This document shows positions 35,573-47,099 of a stretch of DNA of 64,000 nt, in pieces. The translations under genes and the position numbers were made by a program. The stretch comes from Jaltomata sinuosa (Eukaryota; Streptophyta; Magnoliopsida; Solanales; Solanaceae), in the NCBI GenBank assembly GCA_003996215.1, contig QJPP01000439.1, forward strand, positions 434,001-498,000, written 5' to 3'. The stretch's first letter is position 1. Each line of letters opens with the position of its first letter. Below the pieces are notes generated by a model that was not told where the DNA came from, did no database searches, and saw only the letters and a program-made list of their open reading frames with translations.

Positions 35573-36129
35573 CTTTATATTATAGAAGAAAATAGCTTAT
35601 GACAACATGTGTAAGTAAGGGTTCGTTTGGTTCAAAACAAGATTATCTCAAAATGATAGTTTCATAATTATAATCCCACCTCATCTTCTATCTGAGATAT
35701 TTCCCCAAATATATATAAGTGCAAGTTCAAAACCTGAAAACCTAAGATTAATGCCAAGGCAAAGAGCCCAAAAACAAACATAAAATGGAGGTCCAACTTT
35801 ATTATATTGGCCCCATTTCCCAATCATTAAAGTTGGTGACTTATTTGTTGGGCTTTCCATTATCATTCCTTTGCCTTTTTTCATGTAGTGTGTAACAGCC
35901 CAATATTTTGGCCCAAAAAATAACCTGTTGACATTACTGGTCTGTTCCCATATTGTCACACCACATTAGTATATAATATATGTATATTAGCTAGCGGTAA
36001 TAAAAAAAAAATTCGGTCGAGTCGACAGATGTATAATATATGTATAACTAGTATATAATATATGTATATTGCCTAGCTGTTATAAGTATTTTTGGTCGAG
36101 CAGCCTAATGTGTTAATTTCCCCTTAATT

Positions 36130-36235
36130 TAACCGTCAAAGGTTGTGGTGGGGGTGATAAGTATCCCTCCATTCTTAACTAGATATCTTGGGTTCGAGCG
36201 CTGGAAAATGAAGTCCCCTTTGGTATCTGAATTAT
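36130..36235 (+). mobile_element. tRNA-derived SINE, 5' part
   Basis: 'gtgataagtatccctccatt', then B-box-like 'cttgggttcgagcgctgg'; breaks off after 'gaagtcccctttggtatc'. Confidence 0.5.
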
Positions 36236-36407
36236 TATTATAATTATTTTTAGCAACTTGTAAAAGGAAGTCATTTTGATCAAAAGGGAATTTCTCAGCG
36301 TGACATACATATATATTTCTATTTCGAGCACACACAATAAAATTGTAAACAATCAATTAAAATTCAATTCACTTCTTATGTCGAATCAGAAACTCATAAT
36401 CTTTTTA

Positions 36408-36529
36408 ACCTATATTGCTCGGATTCTTCAAGAATATAGTTGCGTCTGTATCAAATCCTTCAATAATGTACCACTTCCAAAGAATCTGATATACATCCAT
36501 CGATTTTTAAATAGTCGAAGCAACATCAT
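36408..36529. mobile_element. Third foldback MITE, abutting the SAUR stop codon
   Basis: 'cctatattgctcggattctt' to 'gtcgaagcaacatc', diverged. Its right end lies about 6 bases downstream of the SAUR stop codon, so it forms the start of that gene's 3' UTR. Confidence 0.65.
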
Positions 36530-36534
36530 GACTT

Positions 36535-36912
36535 TTAACTATCTTGGGCATAGAAATCAATGATCTCTTTGAGATTGAGTTGAAACAAAGAAGAACAATC
36601 ATTTTGCATCAACCACAACATATGCTCAAACAATATAGCATCCACATCAATAAATATCACTTTATTTTCCTTATTATTCTCATTCATTTCCCTTCTATCT
36701 TCTTTCTTTCTCACCATTTCAATCAAAATCTTAAAAGGGCTTTCTTTCAACACAAATGCCTCTACCAAAAATTCTCTCTTCTCTTTTCCAACTACAACTG
36801 TCACCTGTTCAGTATCTGTATCTCCATAACCATTTTTCGAGAGGGTTTGGTAACTTAATTGGACCGAGCAACGCCTTTTCAAGATTGATACCGGAGGAAT
36901 TATGCAATTCAT
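36535..36912 (-). CDS. SAUR-like auxin-responsive protein
   Basis: Single exon, 125 aa. SAUR proteins are small, auxin-induced regulators; several promote cell expansion by inhibiting PP2C.D phosphatases at the plasma membrane. The SAUR domain runs from about 37 (VTVVVGKEKREFLVEAFVL) through ESPFKILIEMV (57-67) to FIDVDAILFEHMLWLM (87-102) and ends in FQLNLKEIIDFYAQD (110-124), which fits the C-terminal end type of one SAUR subclade. An Asn/Glu-rich insert (about 71-84) separates the two halves. The ATG at 36912 gives a normal length for the family and no introns, as expected. A TATA-like 'gcatatatatacacc' (minus strand, about 37068-37082) lies about 160 bp upstream. No TGTCTC element was seen. 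The 3' side is a foldback MITE. Confidence 0.9.
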   Translation of the reverse strand: MNCIIPPVSILKRRCSVQLSYQTLSKNGYGDTDTEQVTVVVGKEKREFLVEAFVLKESPFKILIEMVRKKEDRREMNENNKENKVIFIDVDAILFEHMLWLMQNDCSSLFQLNLKEIIDFYAQDS

Positions 36913-37067
36913 AATGCGCCCTTTTAACGATCCAAACTCGAAAAGTTGTATGTTTAGCTAACTACTTTGTGTTAAAAGGTTTTCTTGAACTTTTCTTGAA
37001 GGTGTTGGACTTGGTTGTATAGTTGTTATATTTGACCTTGTTGTTTGATGATGAAAGAGTTATTGAG

Positions 37068-37082
37068 AGGTGTATATATATG
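37068..37082 (-). promoter_or_regulatory. TATA box candidate of the SAUR-like gene
   Basis: Minus strand reads gcatatatatacacc about 160 bp before the ATG, a normal distance for a short 5' UTR. Confidence 0.5.
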
Positions 37083-37099
37083 CAAAACAAAATAAAATA

Positions 37100-38240
37100 C
37101 TATGTTTGGTAGGAATTAACTAATTTGGAATGATAATTTATGTAGATTAATTTAAATGGTAAAAATTTGATGGAAATTGAACCATTTGAGTGGAGATGGT
37201 AGGAATTTGGAAAGTGACAAACAATTTGACAAATAGTAATGCCCATGGAGTAGGCAATTTGAGACACTCAATTTCACATCAATTGTTTAATTGTGTAACT
37301 ATCATGGAACTAAGTCTTTTTCACGAGTCAAGCACGTATAAATATAAAGATGGATTTAGAGAACAATTTACGGGTTTATAGGAAACTAGTAGCTTTTGCA
37401 TGCAATATCTAGCTGTGAATCTAGTTATTATCGTATATTAACTATAGATCATTGTAGGAACTCATAAACTTCAAATTCTGAATTCACTTCTGCTCTAAAT
37501 TTTATTTTTGATAATGGGTGAAAATGAAACTTAAGCACGGGATGAAGCCATATTGGGTTACGTGATCGTCTTTACCTAAAAGTTTAGGTTGTCAGAGATG
37601 ATATGTTTTTACTTAATTATGTCTTCAACGTCAATATTTTACAAGCTCTTTAAGTAATATATTAGCCTTTCTCACCATCCAATAATGTTTCTTTTCCCCC
37701 ATAAAAATGGTGAAAAGTGGGTTAAAATTACTTAAAATAAGTGGATATATACTTTGGAGGGTAAAGTTTCATAAACTTTTATGAGTTTCTTATACTTTCA
37801 ACTAAGTAATTTTAGGCCAATTAGCAATTGCAAAGATTTGAGTTTCAACTAACTAATCAAACACTATTTAATTCAAGTTTAATTGGTACACATCATGAAT
37901 GCATGTAATGAACAATATATCTTGTGTACTTGATTTTGACTAATTAAGAATGGAAAATCACTACTCCATTCACTAATGCTGGTCAAGTTGCAATTTTGGC
38001 CAATTGGTGAAAACAGGTCAAATTCATGACAAGTAACCACTTTTCAATTCTTGCAACTGATTAATAGTTGTTGACGTGACGTTTCGAATTTTACATGTGA
38101 AACTTCATGGCAATCTAGAATTTCGTAGTTCACAGGTGAAATTGCAGAACAGATATTATCATAAAGTTTCATACACGCGCTTATTACGCAGGCTTCTATA
38201 GTTATATATGATGAGTTGGATCGGTTGCCTCCTCAAAGTT
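37100..38240. other. Gene-free stretch between SAUR and AHL array
   Basis: No gene. A 'tacttaattatgtcttcaac' piece at 37612 equals the repeat end found in the introns of the clade-A AHL. Confidence 0.4.
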
Positions 38241-38318
38241 AGTTGGAAAGTTACTTGTAGAACTTGTTTGACCAACCAAACATGAAAAAATTGAAAAGCA
38301 TTATCCTCCATTCCAAAC

Positions 38319-38446
38319 AGTGGCGTAGCCATATGTAGTGATGGGTGGTCATTCGAACACCCTTCGTCGAAAAATTATATTATAGAGTATATAAAAACTT
38401 ATACGAAGTATATAGGTCTTAACGAAATTTCTGGCTTCCTCGCTGG
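38319..38446. mobile_element. Short hAT-type element nested in an older MITE
   Basis: Starts agtggcgtagcc, ends tcctcgctgg, flanked by ttccaaac (38311-38318) and taccaaac (38447-38454), an 8-bp duplication with one mismatch. The surrounding sequence (accaaacatgaaaaaattga before, caaacacaccc after) is continuous in the homologous flanks at 47.8 and 55.2 kb, which lack the insert. Confidence 0.6.
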
Positions 38447-38758
38447 TACCAAACACACCCCTGATTGGCATGTTTTTGCTAAAACTTGGAGTTCATAAAT
38501 TTCAGCAACAATTTAACAAAATTGAATAACTATGGCAATGAGTAATTGCATTAAGACCTAGTTGGAAAATATAATTGGTTTGTCAATTTGAGTATAAACA
38601 AATACTCAAACACAGGCCACCTATAACATATACTAAGACTAAAATGGTAAGCAAGATTAAGCCAAGAACTAGACCTAACGCCTAAAATCTGCCTGTTCGG
38701 ATTTGCGATCAACTACCTACTGAGTCGCGGGGAATCAACAAGTCGAAGGAAGCCCTTT

Positions 38759-41700
38759 TTACATTGCTTGGCCCCAGTACGTTGGTATACCGTGCATCGG
38801 TTGAGCAGCATTAGGATGCATTGGTTGAGCAGCATTACCAAAAGGTCCTCGTTCGTGGTTGAGAGGGCTACCACCGTTCTCATCAGCTGAGTCGCTTGAG
38901 GCACCAGGGGAAGGAGAGCTCGTCTCAGTGACCGGGGGACCAAAATTCAACGTATTGGGAGGTGGAGTTGAAGATGGTGCCTTAGACGTAGGCTTTGCCT
39001 TTTCCGGAATGAAGCTACCCATAATCAGCTGGTAGAGAAATGAAAACTGTTAGCAAGTACACAATAGGCACTCAAACATCAGGGCAAGGATGGCGCAAGG
39101 CTTTGGTCTAGTGATAAGAGAGAAGCACGTGATTTGCAAGTTACGCACACATCATGGTTCGAAGTTTGAACCCTATCGCAGAGAAAAGCCCATTATCCAT
39201 TGAGTTTCGAGCCATGAACTACTGGTCTATCCAAAAGGAACAGGAATAAAAAACATGAATGCAAGGACAGAGGTAGTTAGAATAGCACCTGTACCGGAGT
39301 GGCAGCCTTGAGCATTCCTGCAACGACACCGCCCAAAACTCTACCATCTGGCCCAGACAGTGACACACTTAGACCACCTGTTCTGCTACGATTGCCATTA
39401 CTTTCTGACAGCAAGAATGACCCAGATAATGAGATGATGTTAAATTGACCCTGCATATAAAGAATAACACCATGCTCGATGAACAATGCCAAATAGGTAT
39501 GCTAGTAGAAGACAATCAATATACACGCAATGATCACCTTTATCAAATTCAAGCATTAGTATTACAGAAGAAACTTCACAACTTTTGCAATAGACGTACA
39601 TCCAACTACTTGAGCACAGTATATAAGATAGAGCCACCAAGACAAGCCAAATCAACTGACAATAGGTATGACAACTCGTTCCAGATAAGTTCAGTAATCA
39701 AAACTACCCAAAGCAATTGATTTCCATTGTAGCTGCTCACTTTTTCTATGTCAACATAACAAAATCACAAGGTAATCCTTCATAGAGTAACATGATCAAA
39801 TACACCGAAAATTTATTAACCAACTACTACTAATTGATATCTCAAGTGGAAAAATTAGGCTGCATAAAGGAAAAGAAGTCTCCATCATCACAGTGGAAAG
39901 ACCAAAAAAGGGAAAAAGAAGCCTCATTAAGTCAGTTCGTTGCAATATGGACTTAACACAATCTGTTGAAGCTCATACGAGGTCGGCCAAACCCAGTAGC
40001 TTTTGCTCAAACAATATATTTGTGTTAAGAAATCTATTAAATATATATAATTATTAAGTTTAGAACCCAACTATTAACACTTGAAATCATCGTTCTAAAA
40101 AGGTGATAAATAGTTGGTGATAGTTTTAGGTAGGAAACGCAAACACCGGTATGAAACTCGGAAAAAATAATACTTCAGGTGTGTTTTTGACCATTATCTC
40201 TTTATAACTAGACTTTGAAGTATTTGGAAAATAGAAGTTAAAGAAAACTGAATGATTCTTTAAAAGGTAATAGGCACAAATGGGCTAGAGGGAGTACATC
40301 TAAAAGGATATACTCTACCGAATTTTTTCTCTAATATCAGAAGCAATTGATTTTTTCTCTAAACAAAATTCCGGTAAAAAGACTGCAATATACACATAGA
40401 CTAACTAAGCATAAGATACTAACACATGCTTCAACATAAAGGCAACAGAAAGGATAAGTGTCTTTAAGCTGAAACTCATACAGACCTCATACGTCACAGT
40501 GCCACCACCTATTGTAGACTGCCGGAGAGTGACATTACATACGACTCCAGTTGCAGAGAGAATACAAATTGCCGGTGGTCCTTGAAGTGAGAAAGTCATT
40601 ATCTTATATGCAATGTCCTGTGGCCAAGGTAACAGATTCGCATCATTTAGTAAAGTCGACCAAAAACTTCACAAGACTGGGACTTCAATTCAAGTTAGCG
40701 TTAAACAAGAATTTTTGATTAAGGATAAGATGTAAATATTACATATTAGTTACGTTACACTTTTCATTAAGCCCCAAAATTTCTGTCATGATTCACTGCT
40801 TTTTCTTCACCAATCGACACAAGCTTACATCAAACCCCCCCCCCCCCCCCAACTATATCCCGTGATGCCACTCTGGCAAACTCGTAATTTGCATTTTGTA
40901 AAAAAAACAACCTTTATCAGACCAACCAATCAAAGCCTAACTCTATCAACTTCTTGGAAAAGATTGATTAAAGATCAGAAATTAATATCCATCGCCAGGC
41001 AGACCGGACTCTACTCCTCTTGTCGCAGACCACGCCCATGCCTCATCAAGCACCTCAACTCGAAGAATGGACTGGGCATTAGAATAAGGGAATGAGAAGG
41101 GTTCTGGACAATGTTTAAATTCGCAGTTAGAAACTCCATCAAATATTGTAGTTTGGTTCTCTTATTTCATCCTAGAATACTTATCCATCAAATTATTATT
41201 GGTGTATCAATCCAAAAGACAAAGAAAGGAAGGCGACAAACAAATAAATACAGAAATAAACTAATTTCTTCATTTTTCTCTCGTAAGAAATTCGAAACTC
41301 GAGCCTGATGCAGAGCGACAATGTACAACACAAAATATGTAGACTAGTGCATTTGTAAAATACAAAGGTTGATCAGAGTTTTGTAAATCATGCTGTGAAA
41401 AATGCATGCTTTAGCCCAAAGATCAATAAGAAAAACATATATTTTACCTCACCGATGTTCACAGGGATTAAGTGCGGCGTAAATCCAAATCCAACTGCAC
41501 CTGCCAACCATCAAGGAACCCAATATTACTATGATGCAGGTGCTAAATTGGTAGTGTAAACACTGATAAAGAACTTCAATTATTTTTGCACTTTTCACTT
41601 CCCAAGATTTAAACTAAGTGAACTTTGACCAACATCTTAAAATATTTTCTTTCACACTTCTCCTACAAAAATTGCAACTTATAGTACTTTTCAATGTATC

Positions 41701-43372
41701 CATATAGCTAAACTTCAAAATTTTAAAATTAAATTAATCTAGAAGCTAGATACATAATTGAAGCAATGAAGACACATATACCTAAAGCTTCAAGCTGTTT
41801 CTTAATTATTTAAATTATATATATTATATAACTTAAATTCTTTATGTTATCAATGTATATAAGTTAAATTCTTCCCAACTTTGAAGATTGATACATAATC
41901 CCAAATTAGAAGCTAGATACATAATTGAAGCGATAATGAAGACCCATATATCTAAAGATTCTACTTGTTTCTTAATACTTTACATATAAAAGTTAAATTC
42001 TTTACGTTATTGTTATCAATGTATATAAGTTAAATTCTTTACATTATCACATGTATTTAAGTTAAATTTTTTACGTTATCAAATGTATATAAGTTAAATT
42101 CTTTACATTATCAGTGTAAATAAGTTAAATTCTTCCCAAATTAGAAAGATAGATACATGATCCCAAATTAGAAGCTAGACACATAATTGAAGCAATAGTG
42201 CAAACATATATACCTAAAGCTTCTACCTTTTGCTTAATTCTTCACCATATCAATGTATACAAGTTAAATTCTTTACGTTATCAATGTATGTAAGTTAAAT
42301 CCTTCCCAAATTAGAAGCTAGTAGATACATAATTGAAGCAATAGTGCAAACATATATATCTAAAGCTTCTACCTTTTACTTAATTCTTCACGTTATCAAT
42401 ATACACAAGTTAAATTCTTCCCTTTATCAATGTATGTAAGTTAAATCCTTCCCAAATTAGGGAGCTCGATACATAATTGAACCAATAACAAAGACACATA
42501 TACCTAAAAGCTTCTACCCGTTTCTTAATTCTTTATGTTATTGATGTATACAAGTTAAATTCTTTACGTTATTGGTGTATACGAGTTAAATTCTTTCCAT
42601 TATCGGTGAATATAAGTTAAATTCTTTACGTTATCAAAGTACATAAGTTATATACTTACCAAATTAGAAAGCTAGATACATAATTGAAGCAATAACGAAA
42701 ACATATATATATACCTAAAGCTTCTTGCTTTTGCTTCTTTCCGGAGCCACGGGGCCTCCCACGGCCCTTCTTAGCCCCGTTAACTCCACCTGAATCAGCA
42801 TTATTATTCAAGAATGACGGAATTTGAGCAAGTGGAGTTGGAGAAAGGCCCAAACCATTGTTACCATCAGCAGCAGAATACTTTCTTGGCCTGCCCCTCT
42901 TCTTCTTAGAGTGATCAAGATTGGATTTTGGGCTTTGCCCAGAAACTGAATTGTAAGGAAATTGCTGTTGTTGGGGTTGTTGGAAAATGTTGTTTGGAGG
43001 TAATATGTATGAGTTGGGTTGTTGTTCTTGTTGGTGGGGTGGTGGGGTGGGGGGTTGGGGTGCTGACATTGTTCCATGGCCATGTGGGGTTGCTAGTTGT
43101 GGTTGTTGGTGTTGGTGGTGGTGGGGGGGTGGTGGTGGGGTTGGGGGTGGGGGTGCTGCCATTGTTCCATGACCATGTGGGGGTACTTGTTGTTGGTGTT
43201 GGTGGGGGTGGTGGTGGTGGTGGTGGGGTGGTGGTGGGGTGGGGGTGGGGTGCCACCATTGTTCCATGGCCATGTGGGGGTACTTCTTGTTGGTGGTGGT
43301 GGGTGGGGGGTGGGGGTGGTGGGGTAGTAGGAATTGGGGTGGGTGTACTGGTGGTGATTCTTGGGAATCCAT
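38759..43372 (-). CDS. Clade-B AHL protein, array copy 1 (two AT-hooks plus PPC)
   Basis: Exons (minus): 43372-42715, 41500-41448, 40617-40486, 39450-39289, 39028-38759; 424 aa, all junctions GT-AG and in phase. The N-terminus (1-155) is very rich in Pro, His and Gln and repeats a PHGHGTM motif. AT-hook 1 is KKKRGRPRKY (156-165); AT-hook 2 is GRGRPRGSGKK (203-213). The PPC domain runs from FTPHLIPVNIGE (about 226) through GPPAICILSATGVVCNVTL to GSFIPE (about 339). The usual GRFEIL core reads GQFNII (282-287). The product should be a nuclear, AT-rich-DNA-binding regulator that trimerises through the PPC. It is the longest and most conserved member of the array. A telo-box-like AAACCCTAA (minus strand, about 43484) lies just upstream of the ATG. 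Confidence 0.9.
40835..40850. repeat. Poly-C run (16)
   Basis: Homopolymer in intron 2 of AHL copy 1; a likely sequencing or length-variation hot spot. Confidence 0.9.
41760..42714 (-). repeat. Tandem array in intron 1 of AHL copy 1
   Basis: Units of roughly 140-190 bp contain 'gctagatacataattgaagc', 'acatatatacctaaagcttc' and 'aagttaaattctttacgtta'. The 'acctaaagcttc' block occurs at about 41781, 42212, 42500 and 42714 (real exon end), with one-base variants at 41951 and 42358. Each block copies the end of exon 1 and its 5' splice site. Confidence 0.85.
42958..43330 (-). repeat. Coding minisatellite in exon 1 of AHL copy 1
   Basis: Reverse-strand GTG/GGGT-rich sequence encodes Pro/His/Gln runs. 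The 'ccatggccatgtgggg' block (coding PHGHGTM or PHMAMEQ) appears at about 43075, 43165 (as gacc) and 43265, about 90-100 bp apart. Confidence 0.75.
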
Positions 43373-43659
43373 AGAAAAGAAAAAGAATATACTGCAAAAA
43401 AAAAAGAAAAAGAAGAAGGGTGTTTTTCACTTGTGTTGGGGAAAAAAAGAGAGCGGATGGGGGAGAAAAAGTATTGCAAATTTTAGGGTTTTTATTAATG
43501 AGTTTTAGGTTTTATTATATGTTTAAGTTAACGTTTGATCATATATTTTGAATCAGTGTTTGAAAATTTGGGTTTAAGAAGTTTTAAAATTTTACACAAA
43601 TTGCTCCTATTTTTAGGTGATCTTTAATTTTTACCTCTACTTCTCATTTAATGAAAATT

Positions 43660-43970
43660 CACTACTAAAAACAGTGCAAAAACCGACCAAAAGAAATTGA
43701 GGACTGAAGCGATCAAATGAACTGAGGGAAAATCGATCCAGTCCATCGATTTTTTTTTTAAAGTTTCTATGTCAATTTTAAATTTATTGAAACTGACGGA
43801 CTCACTCAATTGTTCCTCGATCTGAATTGATCATGTCTGTCGATTTTGTGGAACTGGCCCAAGCTAAACCGACGATGTACAATCCGTCGGCTTAGCATCA
43901 ATTTTCCTCAAAAAAACTAAGGGAGTCCATCAGTTTCGACCCTCGATTTGCTATTGGGTGTTAAGTAGTG
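43660..43970. mobile_element. CACTA-type MITE upstream of AHL copy 1
   Basis: Starts CACTACTAAAAACAG, ends TTAAGTAGTG, flanked by ATT on both sides (43657-43659 and 43971-43973). 311 bp, interior with opposed 'ccgtcggcttagcatcaatt'/'aattgaggactgaagcgatc' type segments. It lies 288 bp upstream of the ATG and may bound or alter the promoter. Confidence 0.8.
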
Positions 43971-43974
43971 ATTT

Positions 43975-46840
43975 GTGAATCAGAGTATCCTTAACTATGT
44001 CCTAATTTTGCAAGACATGAGTTGAACTTTTGTCTTGTCTGGCATAAGCATCCAATTTTTCACTTTTTTGAATTCCTTAAAATTACTTTTTCCTGTTCCT
44101 GGTGGTATCAAAAGTTTAATACGAATAAGTTATACCTCTTAAAAACATAATTTTATGGGTTTTGAAACTTAACTTATGTCTCTACGAGCATAAATTCTAT
44201 AGGAACTAAGATATAACTTGTGGATTATGAACTTAAAGCATAACGTTTAAATTAAACTTATGTCTTATAAGGTATAACTTGTACTTGATTAAATTAAATT
44301 ATTTATAGGATAACTCTATGTAAATTTTCCATGATTGATAATATGATAAAAATAGTCACAATTCATGTACAAGTTGATGTATTTTTTTTTGAGAACTTAC
44401 ATTATGTATCTATTTATTGTGGATATCAAACATCTAGTGAAAAATCAATAAAATAAATAAACAAGTCTCCCTTATTTTTACTTTAATTAATAAAATAGGA
44501 CCAATTGTAAATAGGAAGAGCCCTCCTATCTTAGGGGTGAGGTATTTCCTATTAACCCATCCCCACTCTTTGTTTGACTAGTGTAACCAATATTAGGATG
44601 GAAGGTTAGGTTATATTCTTCTCTTTTATATATTTTTGTTGATATATAATTGATATATGAGGTAGGGAATAGGGGTGATCGTTCGATATTTAGTTCGGTA
44701 TTTTTGAGGTTTGATTCAGTAAGGTGATTCGATAATTATGTAATGAAGGAAAAAATATTTTGACAAAATAAATTCATAATTTGTCTAACATTTGACATGT
44801 TATCTTTTAGAAAATTCACATATAGAAGTTAGATTTCTATTCTCAAGCCTAACATTATGAATTTATCGACATAGGTCAATCAATACATTCAAATCAATCG
44901 TTAATGCTATCCATATATATAGTAAACAATTCATTAGGGGTGGAGATTCGGTATACGATTCGATATTTTCAAAGTTCGATTTCGATAATCAACAATTAAA
45001 AATAGACATCAAATACCAAACAAAATTTGGTCCGATACGATAATCAAGCTTAGATATTGTACATTCCGATTTAGTTCGATAATTTAATTTTTGGCGATTT
45101 ATTTCCAATATTAATTGGGATCAATGTAAAATCTCCCATCATTACGAAAGATGAAAGCCTGGATGAATGAATTCAACTAAAGAAAAATTAATTTACTACT
45201 AAAAATTAAAATTATACTAATAGTATAAAATTTTATGAAAGTAACTTAGCAAAATAATTTTGAATAGTTATTCAAGTTGTAATATAACTTAGCAAAATAA
45301 TTTTTGATTTTTTTAGAAAAAAAATCATCAAATTATATCCATATTTTTTAATAAAATAAAATAAGCCAGAAAGTCAAATTATCCTGGAATTTTGATACAA
45401 TTAGGTTACTTTATAAGATATTTATAAACGAGTTTAAGTTAATAGCTAATTATCATAAAATATTAATTCAATTAAATTATTCATAAGATAATTATAGATA
45501 AATTTCTATTAAATTATTCATAATTGATAGATTTCTATGATTGATAATATGACAAATTAAAAATAGTATAATAACTATTGTATAGGTTTTTTTTTTTTTT
45601 TTGGGAACTCATATTCAATCTCTCTTTATTGCGGCTATTTCTTTTGTACAAACATGTTATAGCTATTAATAAGGGTTGCGGTAAGATGGATAAAACTCTT
45701 CTTTACCTATAATGAGAGATCTCATGTTCGAACGTTGTTATGAAAAAAAAATCATGTTAAAAAGCGTTTCTCTTTTAAATGGATCTTATGTGATACAAAC
45801 TCGAACTAATTAAAACCTCAATATAATATTAAAATAGGGTGAGAAATTAAAAAAAAACTCACAAGTCTTCCTCGTTTACTTTAATTTAATAGGACCAATC
45901 ATAAATAGGAGGAGTTCTCCTATCTTAGGTGTGTGATACTTAGTTATCCTATTAATCCATCCCCACTAGTTTTTTTGGTTGAAAGTTAGGTTTATGTTCT
46001 CCTTTTTTATACTTTTATTTTGTTAATATAATTAATATATGAGGTAGGGATCCATGACAAATTCTCTATGACCACAAAAAGTAAAAGTTTAAGTGGAGGA
46101 ATTTAATTAAAAGAAATCAATTTATTATTGTAGATTAAAATTATAATAATAATTATAAAAATCTTTTAATTGTTTATTTATGTCGGATATTTTATTTTGT
46201 TAAGGACAAAAAAAGGAAGAAGATGGAGATGATAACTCTACTCAAACCTATGGTATTTTTCTCAATTCCTTTTTATTCATATATATCAATCAAGTCTAAA
46301 TTTATTTTAACTATTTTATAACGTAAGTACACCTCAATCTCAAAAACGTTGGGATTAATATAATATGAAATAATTATTTTTTATAGTTCAATTCATGTCA
46401 TCACCATAAAAGTTTAAAACATATTCTGAACTAGTAGATATCACATATATGAATTTTTTTCTTCCATTATTGTCATATCTTTAGCTAATTGCATCGATAC
46501 TATGAATTTATAGATTTTTTTGAGACTTAATTCCTTTCATGTGAGTTCAGATCTAACCCATCATTTTAACATCTTCATTGAACGTAGTTTTACACCTCTC
46601 AAACCGGTATATTTGTAGATCGGTGCAAAACATGAACAAATCACCTTTCACAATTTTATCCTTTTTTTTAATCATCATATTCTGCCACAAAATAAAAGCA
46701 ATATAATCAAATAGAACCTTACGATACAAAGATTTAAGTAAAGAAAGATAGAGGAGATTATTCACCCAGTTTTGAACCTTATGGCAAACACTATTGAATT
46801 GTAAGTTTGGCAAACATGCCTTTAGAAACTGAACATGCAA
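43975..46840. other. Upstream flank of AHL copy 1 with internal duplications
   Basis: 'ataggaccaattgtaaatag' and 'ccatccccactctttg' (44490-44570) recur at 45890-45975 in the same order, and 'ctatgattgataatatga' occurs at 44330, 45535 and 63500. The flank of copy 4 (63.49-63.96 kb) matches 45.53-46.25 kb. hAT-MITE-like 'aggggtgatcgttcgatatt' pieces lie at 44670 and 44937, and a SINE-like piece at 45670-45860. No gene. Confidence 0.6.
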
Positions 46841-46945
46841 TCCAGATACATAATTGAAGCAATAATGGAAACATGTATACCTATGGCTTCTACCAGTTTC
46901 TTATTTCTTTAAAATTATCTGTGTGTATAAGTTAAATTTTTTACG
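46841..46945 (-). repeat. Isolated copy of the AHL intron-1 repeat
   Basis: 'agatacataattgaagcaat', 'catgtatacctatggcttct' and 'gtataagttaaattttttac' match one unit of the tandem array in AHL copy 1 intron 1, but no AHL exon is next to it. Probably the ghost of a lost or rearranged copy. Confidence 0.65.
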
Positions 46946-46954
46946 TTATCATTG

Positions 46955-47095
46955 TATAACAACAATAAAATACCTAATGTAATTTTACAAGTGGGGTCTA
47001 GAGAGGGTAGAGTTTGAGCAGACCTTACCCCTAACTTGAGAGGTCTGAGGAGGTTAGAGTGTGCACAGACCTTACCCTTATATAAACTAAAATAT
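46955..47095 (+). mobile_element. SolS/TS-like SINE with internal duplication
   Basis: 'acaagtggggtctagagagg', 'gtagagtttgagcagacctt', 'acccctaacttgagaggtct', then a second 'ggttagagtgtgcacagacc ttaccc' block. Confidence 0.65.
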
Positions 47096-47099
47096 TTAT

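Noticed and set aside
36544..36858. 104-aa + strand ORF
   Set aside because: Antisense to the SAUR-like gene, no domain, biased composition.
42928..43374. 148-aa ORF on the + strand rich in Gly, Val and Trp
   Set aside because: It is the antisense shadow of the Pro/His/Gln-rich exon 1 of AHL copy 1; composition follows from the ccn/cay codons.
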